From Harmothoe impar (Eukaryota > Annelida > Polychaeta > Phyllodocida > Polynoidae), in the NCBI GenBank assembly GCA_947462335.1, contig OX381707.1, forward strand, positions 59,182,073 through 59,246,072: a DNA stretch of 64,000 nucleotides, written 5' to 3'. The notes under the pieces are model-generated. The model searched no databases and was not told the origin of the DNA. It was given only the letters and a program-made list of their open reading frames with translations. The position numbers were made by a program, and so were the translations under genes. The first letter of the stretch is position 1, and every line of letters starts with the position of its first letter. This document shows positions 58,436 to 64,000 of the stretch, one piece after another.

Positions 58436-58900
58436 TAAGTAAAACAATATATGGTGTTTGTATGATAACATTATGGTGTTTGCTTGATAACATTAATCAC
58501 CAACATTACTTAATAATTTTACTTAATAAAGGTTTAATGAACCACTGGGTATCTTTACTTTCAACTTATACATTGTAAATGGCATACTATGACATGTAAC
58601 ACATGATCTCTGTAAGTTCTGTCAATCCTATTAGCTGCCATGTACTTTTTCCGCATACTACACCTAGTGAGATGTAGTATGATACCACAGCTTACCTTGG
58701 TAATACTTAATCAATTTGAGTTAAACTGTGCAGTAATAACTGATTATGTCTCATGTTCTGTTGTATGTTTACTGATAACCTGATTGTTAACATTGTGGTT
58801 TGATTGACATTGTCACTAGGCTATCCATTTGGATACATACACCTAATTTGATAAGATCATAATTTACGAGCGCCATAGCGGGCTCGTTTAGTTGGCCTGT
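58436..58900. other. Intron stretch, nothing recognised
   Basis: A short direct repeat (ATATGGTGTTTG.ATGATAACA, then TTATGGTGTTTGCTTGATAACA) lies at 58,448-58,492. Nothing else is supported. Confidence 0.4.
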
Positions 58901-59120
58901 ACAAGTTTAATAGGACATACCTACTTGGGTGCAGTCTGTCGGCACCGACCATCTACACTGTGATAAATGTAATACATATTATACTTACTTATATATATTA
59001 ACTGACTAACACCCTGCTATATATTGATTAATTGTTATTAGATTAACTGTGCTATACGATACCAGATTGTCTACTAAAACATGTTGCCCCTGCGCGCTAA
59101 CGCCCGCCATCACCGGCCGA

Positions 59121-59187
59121 CCCGCCCACCCCCCCCCCCCCACCCCCCCCCCCCCACCCCCCCCCCGCCCCCCCCCCCCCGCGCCCC
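59121..59187 (+). repeat. C-rich tract in LINE 5' region
   Basis: About 65 bases, nearly all C with isolated A, G interruptions. It may be real LINE 5'-UTR sequence, but homopolymer runs of this length are often mis-sized in assemblies. Confidence 0.8.
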
Positions 59188-59455
59188 TCTGAAACATCTC
59201 TGAACCATTTCTGGGAAGTTGGAAATACTTAGTTAGTCAGAAGACATTCATAGAGAGTATGGGAATATTTGTATTAGGTATGTCGTTGATCGTGGAAGAA
59301 TTATCAGACAACAAATCCTATGTAAATTGTATTATAAAATGGTAAAGTGTCTTCATCTTGTGACACAGACCACCTAACATTCCATACCTTACTGTATTAT
59401 TCTCCAGTCGGTTCTTTCCATATGATTTACTGCGGAGGTAGCCACTCTCTCGACA

Positions 59456-59707
59456 ATGGAAACTCACACAATTCATAAAACTATTGCAAATTATCGTGAC
59501 ACTCTTTGTCAAAACGCCTTACTACGAGGCGCTCTTCCTACTCATCTGTTAACCAGAACACGTACATGTACGGACGGTACCATCAATACCGACCGAAATT
59601 GGGTGCTGCGTTGCCCTAGTTGTAATCCATTAATCCCAGCCCTGTCTATGTTATTTATACTATCTGTATTATTTATTTGTATACCCTGTTATACACTGCA
59701 AAAATGA
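59456..59707 (+). CDS. Small ORF overlapping LINE ORF2 start (83 aa), possible ORF1 remnant
   Basis: An ATG-started frame whose TGA stop overlaps the ATG of ORF2 in the tetranucleotide ATGA (59,704-59,707). The product has one CxxC pair (LRCPSC) and a hydrophobic C-terminal stretch (ALSMLFILSVLFICIPCYTL). It has no recognisable ORF1 domain (no CCHC zinc knuckle, esterase or RRM). It may be a truncated ORF1, or an upstream frame that feeds ribosomes to ORF2 by termination-reinitiation, as known for some LINEs with overlapping stop/start codons. Coding status is uncertain. Confidence 0.35.
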   Translation: METHTIHKTIANYRDTLCQNALLRGALPTHLLTRTRTCTDGTINTDRNWVLRCPSCNPLIPALSMLFILSVLFICIPCYTLQK

Positions 59708-62631
59708 CCACGTCCCTCGGGGCCTTCTCTAACATGAGAGGGCTCAGAATAGGACATTATAATATTAGGAGCCTGAATTTAAAATTCAGTCAACTGTATG
59801 ACCTTGTCAAATTATTCGATATCCTCTGCGTCAGTGAGAGCTGGCTGCTCGAGGGCTACTCAAATCATAAGCTGTATGTACCAGGATACAAGTTTTACCG
59901 CTACGACCGCATAATAGATAAAGTGGGAGGAGGTCTTCTAATGTATGTATGCGACAAAATGGCCCCGTATTGTAGTATTGATAAGACGTTGCTGTTGTCT
60001 AATGCCGACATTGAAGCTATGGTGGTGAATTTCACACAGCCTAAACACCGTCTAACCTCGTTTATTCAAGTGTACAGACCGCCAAATGGCAGCTATGTTA
60101 AGTGTGTCGACGCCATGGTAAAAATTTGTCAGGACCCGTCTTTTTTGGGAAGAGAAAGGTGGTTGATTGGGGATATCAATGTTGATTTGCTCAGCCCTAA
60201 CGATTGTAAGACTAAATACTACGCCAGAGCCATGGACACTGTTTGTTTAACCGATGTTATTACTAACCATGTAACTAGGCCCTATCCTAACAAACCAGGA
60301 GGTACATGTATAGACCTTATTAGTACCGACTGTGAAATTGTTCAGTCCCACGGTACCCTACCTCTATTTGTGAGTGACCACCTGCCAGTTTATGCAGTTA
60401 AAAAGAAGGCAAAGGAGCCATATGTTATCAAAACCATCACTGGACGCTCCTATAAAGGTTACAACCATGATGACTTTGAAGATTATCTATTAAATGTCAA
60501 CTGGAATGAGTTTTATGAATGTACCGATGTTGATGTTAAATGGAGTATGATGCTGAATGTGATTGTCTCATATCTTGATGAGCACTGCGCTGTACGAGAA
60601 ATGGTGATAAAGGACATGAATAAGCCGTGGATGTCCCGTCCAATATACGAAGCTATTTATGAGCGTAATGAGTATGTATACGAGTACTGTATAGGAGGTA
60701 AAAATGATCTTAATTTATTGGAAATGGCCAAGCAAATGCGCCGAGATATTAATGCCATGACACGCATTGCCGAAGAGAACTATTTCTGTGATAAACTAGA
60801 GGAGCATGCCAAAAACCCCTATAAATTCTGGAAAGAGTTAAATGAGCTCCTAGGTCGAACAGGTAAAGACACTCCGGAACTCATCCTAAACCATCATGCA
60901 ACTGGGGTAGAGATAAAAGGTTCACATGTTCCTGATTATATAAATATGTTTTTCACGGGTGTAGGGGAAAGATTATTTACCGGCTTAGGTGATAAGCCTG
61001 ACGTGTGTGATAACTTTGTACCTAGCTCTACTTGTTATGAGCCGACGGCCAATACGGAAGTATGCTGCTCAAGGGTATTGAAGTTGATCAGGGAGATTGA
61101 TGTACATAAGTCTAGTGGGATAGACAATATAAGTGCGAGCGTCATGAAAGATGCCCTACTGCTGCTAGCACCGCAGTTGACGTGTTTAATAAATGCTTGC
61201 CTCCATGGCATTTCATTTCCTAAGGCCTGGTCCTCCGCTACTGTGATTCCGCTGCCTAAATCCGGTAACGAGAGGGAGATAGGAAATTGGCGACCTATAT
61301 CGCTCCTCCCCATGCCGAGCAAAATCATGGAGCGGATTGTATACGAGGAAATCTATAACAGGTTGGAAGATAATAGTCTTTTGTCTAACTATCAATATGG
61401 CTTCCGTGCGTCCAGGGGAACAAATGATGCAGTATTTGCGCTGGTTAATGATATTTATAGATCTAAGGATAATAGGGACCCACTGGTGGCATGTTTCCTG
61501 GACGTACGGAAGGCTTTCGATTGTATACACCATGCAGAGCTGGTGAGCCGCATGAAAATGTTTAATCTACCTAATATTTACTGTGACTGGCTTTATGCCT
61601 ATCTAGGAAATCGCACCCAGCGAGTAATGTGTAATAATTCCAAATCTAGTCTAGCAAAAATTAACTACGGTGTACCCCAGGGCTCGATCCTGGGGCCTTT
61701 ACTGTTCATCTGCTATATAAATAATTTGCCAAATATTCTGAAAAACTGTAAAATACTCATGTATGCAGACGACGTTGTGTTCTATACCAGTCATAATAAC
61801 CTCGCAGAGGCCAGGGCCCGTCTGCAAGCTGATGCTACCGCTGTATTTAATTGGTTTTGTAAAGGTGGGCTAAGTATTAATACGGATAAGACGAAGGTGA
61901 TGGTTTTCAGCCATGAGCATCAGACTGTACCGGTAGATGTGAACATAAAAATGGGAGAACACACCCTTGAAACATGTCAAAGCTATGAGTATCTAGGTGT
62001 GATTCTAGATAATGTATTAACCCTTGATCGAACCATAAGCAAAACTGTTAGTAATACTAATTACAGACATGTAATGTTAAGGAAAACAAGAGACAAAATG
62101 TCCCGGCGTACAGCCACACTAGTATATAAGCAGACAATACTTCCTGTCCTGGACTACTGCGGTTTCTTGTTTAATGGCGTCACTAATGCCCAACACAAGC
62201 GTCTCCAACTAGCCCAGAACAGGTGTCTGAGAACTTGTCTAAAAGCAAGAATGAAATATCATGTGACGGATCTTCACTTGGATTCGAAAGTTGACTACCT
62301 ATGTGTGCGTTATGATATTCAATTACTAATGATGATCTATAAATACATGCATAGTGATAAGCATGACAAGCAAGGCCTAGGCCTAATGTATCAGCAGCCT
62401 GCTGCCGGTGGTAGATTGATGCGCTCTACCGGCACCGGGTTACTAACCTACCCGCCATCGAAGCTATTTGGCTATAGGAAAAGTCCCCTACATAGGGGCG
62501 TAACTCTATGGAATAGTCTAACAACTGACTGCCGCCTAGCCAAATCGAAAGATATTTTTCGATCAAAGGCGAAACCGATCCTGGCACGCCTGTTCTTGGA
62601 GCGGCAAAGAGCCAATGGGCTCCCAGTATAG
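59704..62631 (+). CDS. LINE ORF2 protein: AP endonuclease and reverse transcriptase (975 aa)
   Basis: The protein nicks genomic DNA and reverse-transcribes its own RNA at the nick. The true ATG is 59,704; an in-frame TTG at 59,677 is not favoured. The endonuclease domain (about 13-235) has N20 (HYNIRSL), E45 (SESWL), D157 and N159 (GDINVD) and D225-H226 (SDHLP). A linker follows to about 470. The RT domain (about 490-760) has IPLPKSG...NWRPISLL, D600 in FLDVRKAFD, GVPQGSILGPLLF and the catalytic Y687-A-D-D. A C-terminal thumb/RNA-binding region with LQLAQNRCLRTC ends at PV. All catalytic positions expected for activity are present, and there is no stop or frameshift. It sits inside an intron of the DEG/ENaC-like gene on the opposite strand. 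The clade (CR1, L2, Daphne/Crack-like) is not resolved by eye. Confidence 0.92.
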   Translation: MTTSLGAFSNMRGLRIGHYNIRSLNLKFSQLYDLVKLFDILCVSESWLLEGYSNHKLYVPGYKFYRYDRIIDKVGGGLLMYVCDKMAPYCSIDKTLLLSNADIEAMVVNFTQPKHRLTSFIQVYRPPNGSYVKCVDAMVKICQDPSFLGRERWLIGDINVDLLSPNDCKTKYYARAMDTVCLTDVITNHVTRPYPNKPGGTCIDLISTDCEIVQSHGTLPLFVSDHLPVYAVKKKAKEPYVIKTITGRSYKGYNHDDFEDYLLNVNWNEFYECTDVDVKWSMMLNVIVSYLDEHCAVREMVIKDMNKPWMSRPIYEAIYERNEYVYEYCIGGKNDLNLLEMAKQMRRDINAMTRIAEENYFCDKLEEHAKNPYKFWKELNELLGRTGKDTPELILNHHATGVEIKGSHVPDYINMFFTGVGERLFTGLGDKPDVCDNFVPSSTCYEPTANTEVCCSRVLKLIREIDVHKSSGIDNISASVMKDALLLLAPQLTCLINACLHGISFPKAWSSATVIPLPKSGNEREIGNWRPISLLPMPSKIMERIVYEEIYNRLEDNSLLSNYQYGFRASRGTNDAVFALVNDIYRSKDNRDPLVACFLDVRKAFDCIHHAELVSRMKMFNLPNIYCDWLYAYLGNRTQRVMCNNSKSSLAKINYGVPQGSILGPLLFICYINNLPNILKNCKILMYADDVVFYTSHNNLAEARARLQADATAVFNWFCKGGLSINTDKTKVMVFSHEHQTVPVDVNIKMGEHTLETCQSYEYLGVILDNVLTLDRTISKTVSNTNYRHVMLRKTRDKMSRRTATLVYKQTILPVLDYCGFLFNGVTNAQHKRLQLAQNRCLRTCLKARMKYHVTDLHLDSKVDYLCVRYDIQLLMMIYKYMHSDKHDKQGLGLMYQQPAAGGRLMRSTGTGLLTYPPSKLFGYRKSPLHRGVTLWNSLTTDCRLAKSKDIFRSKAKPILARLFLERQRANGLPV

Positions 62632-62922
62632 TCTAATATTAATAATACCTTGTAATGTTCTTGAGACACCATCGTGTGTTCAACTCATCTATAATGAACC
62701 AATTGTCTGCTGACATAATCATAAACACCATTATTGTATATGTACTACATACTTTGAAATGTAAATTGTGTTTGAAAATCACTCTGTGCAAATAAACACA
62801 TTTATAAACTCAAAAATTGTGCCTTTTGTTTCATACCAACCGAACCAAATTAGATGTTACACTGATAGAAAGATCTTTTATAGTGGGGATACATATGTAT
62901 TGGTGCAAATAGGGTTACTTAC

Positions 62923-63072
62923 GGAATATGCTGCACTCTCAGTAATAGTTTCATAATTCAGCGCTTCATAATATATCTCAACTTGCATGAGATTGTCTTC
63001 AATAGTGGCTGTCCCATTGTTTATATCCCTCACGAGTGGTACGGTAGGATCAAGTGTACTTAGTAGAGACTT
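62923..63072 (-). CDS. DEG/ENaC/ASIC-type cation channel, penultimate exon
   Basis: A 150-base exon (50 codons, phase 0 at both ends) with a strong acceptor (TATTTATTTTTCAG) and donor (GTAAGT at 62,922-62,917). It encodes the end of the extracellular domain and the pre-TM2 region. The diagnostic stretch is LMQVEIYYEALNYETITESA; known ASIC/ENaC proteins have LxIFFExLNYETIEQxxAY at this place. It reads in frame into the last exon (AAYS joined to TSMFMSDLGG), 5,144 bases away; that intron holds the LINE and two MITEs. No further upstream exon was recognised between 63,073 and the window end. Confidence 0.88.
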
Positions 63073-64000
63073 CTGAAAAATAAATAGATAAAACAATCAC
63101 ATTTAAAGTGAGAATGGTACAATAATAAGTGTTGTGTTTGAAATTGCATTTGAATGACTACTTCTCCAATAAAAAATATTTATGTCCAATATATAGTAAG
63201 TTAACGAAGTAGTTTTTTCCCGAGGGACCACGACTACAAAAGTGCCCTAGAATCTGCTGACATTCACCAAGTGGACTTAATTATGCATCAAATTTCCCAC
63301 CCCTGTTCCCATTGGCTGCTCATGTGGTCAGCTGATCACACTGTGGTCAAGCCCTGACCTATTCATACTGACACTGTGCTAGTACAAGTGCAGTTTGCTA
63401 GACACTAGCACCTGTTGTGGTGGGGCCTAGTTTTGTGTGCATTTTTCTCCACTGACAGTCAGTAGGTGCTAGGACCTTACTGTAATATCTATGTGGATAC
63501 CAGTTGTTGATGGTTTCATGACAGCTATGGTGTATATAGGCCTATGGCCTATTTGTTCTGGGTGGTTGGGCTAGTTAACAGGTGTATAACTCAATGTCCA
63601 GTTCTGTTTGACTATTGGCCTGGTGCTCGCTAGTACTAGGCCTACTTTTGTAGTTTCGACCCTAAATGGCATCATCATCAGGTGGATTTTACCAGGATTC
63701 TAAATATTCGTGTAGTGATACTACCAAAAATGTTTTTTTCTTTTCAATTGTACTGGGTGATCCCCAAACATAGCAGATCTCCGGGCTTTGAGTACAACAA
63801 TGAATTTGATCATAACTCTATAAAAGGTGTGTTATTTATAGATATAGTAATGGTGAATATATGAGATCCTAGGAATATTTGAGTAGGACACTGGTCCTGG
63901 TTGGGTGTATCATCAAAATGTATGCTGTGTAGTGTTGTGAAAGAGGACGGGTTGATGATTCACCCATGGCTGCCGTCCTTCATATTCATCCCACAGGGAG
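63073..64000. other. Upstream intron of the channel gene, nothing recognised
   Basis: AT-rich sequence to the window end. A 60-codon frame at 63,682-63,864 (plus) has no recognisable family. No exon of the channel gene is identified. Confidence 0.4.

Larger units (their letters stand above)
58901..62816 (+). mobile_element. Near full-length LINE in the channel intron
   Basis: A non-LTR retrotransposon, oriented opposite to the channel gene whose intron it occupies. A complete ORF2 (59,704-62,631) is preceded by GC-rich 5' sequence with a long C-rich tract and a small upstream ORF. It is followed by about 180 bases of 3' UTR ending in the A-rich GCAAATAAACACATTTATAA and ACTCAAAAA. Exact ends were not fixed: no clear target duplication was found, and the 5' limit is approximate. 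The uninterrupted ORF implies a recent insertion. Protein motifs place it in the CR1/L2/jockey group; the exact clade is not determined. Confidence 0.7.

Noticed and set aside
59677..59703. TTG codon as start of the LINE ORF2
   Set aside because: The first ATG at 59,704 sits in an ATGA overlap and directly precedes the endonuclease domain. The same reasoning moves the UGT start from 55,243 to 55,252 and the SORL1-like start from 39,647 to 39,608.
63682..63864. Possible plus-strand exon (frame with SPGFEYNNEFDHNS)
   Set aside because: Weak acceptor, no known family, and on the opposite strand to the channel gene. Too little support.
1..64000. CRISPR arrays, operons, prophage or bacterial defence systems
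   Set aside because: Splice junctions, LINEs, a eukaryotic tRNA and composition show animal nuclear DNA. No regularly spaced repeat-spacer array is present; the tandem repeats found are contiguous or degenerate.

Overview
This is a AT-rich, intron- and transposon-heavy segment of an animal nuclear genome. Spliced genes with GT-AG junctions, a eukaryotic tRNA-Gln, apurinic-endonuclease LINEs, a solo LTR and many short inverted-repeat (MITE-like) elements all point to an invertebrate metazoan. The sequence alone does not fix the phylum. Only about a tenth of the window is recognisably coding. Most of the small open reading frames are chance or repeat-derived.

Left part (1-39.2 kb): no exon was recognised here. 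If the SORL1-like gene below is intact, this is probably its first intron. It is built from old tandem segmental duplications: three partial copies of a ~6 kb unit at about 1.06-12.2 kb, a pair at 23.9-24.5 and 26.9-27.6 kb, and a pair at 31.7-35.4 and 35.9-38.1 kb. They are interleaved with MITE families, one nested insertion with an empty-site comparison (17.2-17.65 kb), a perfect 44-bp-arm hairpin (20.03-20.12 kb), a solo LTR (21.79-22.26 kb), a degenerate ~90-bp satellite (33.9-34.9 kb) and one clean tRNA-Gln(TTG) gene at 30.49 kb.

Middle (39.2-50 kb): at 39,255-39,608 on the minus strand lies the first coding exon of a SORL1/SorLA-like VPS10 receptor: signal peptide, furin-type site, start of the VPS10 domain and a GTAAGT donor, with a GC-rich presumed promoter upstream. 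From 40.6 to 48.5 kb there are several DNA-transposon-like elements, including a ~0.83 kb CCCAGTGGGCA-ended element whose right end is in an almost exact 169-bp tandem duplication.

Right part (50-63.1 kb): two tandem, single-coding-exon UDP-glycosyltransferase genes on the plus strand. The first is broken by two frameshifting changes; the second is intact (512 aa, starting at 55,252), with a TATA box and probable 5'-UTR intron. Between them is an unusual minus-strand LINE derivative with an endonuclease ORF and a LINE-like 3' tail but no reverse transcriptase. Convergent to the intact UGT are the last two recognised exons of a DEG/ENaC/ASIC-type channel (62,923-63,072 and 57,599-57,778, minus). 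Their 5.1-kb intron contains a full-coding-length LINE in the opposite orientation, plus two MITEs.

The genes do not form a pathway: one is an endosomal sorting receptor, one a detoxification/lipid-conjugation enzyme pair, and one a cation channel. No operon-like or novel defence-like system is visible. The most unusual items are the endonuclease-only LINE derivative, the ATGA-overlapped ORFs of the intact LINE, and the perfect hairpin MITE.
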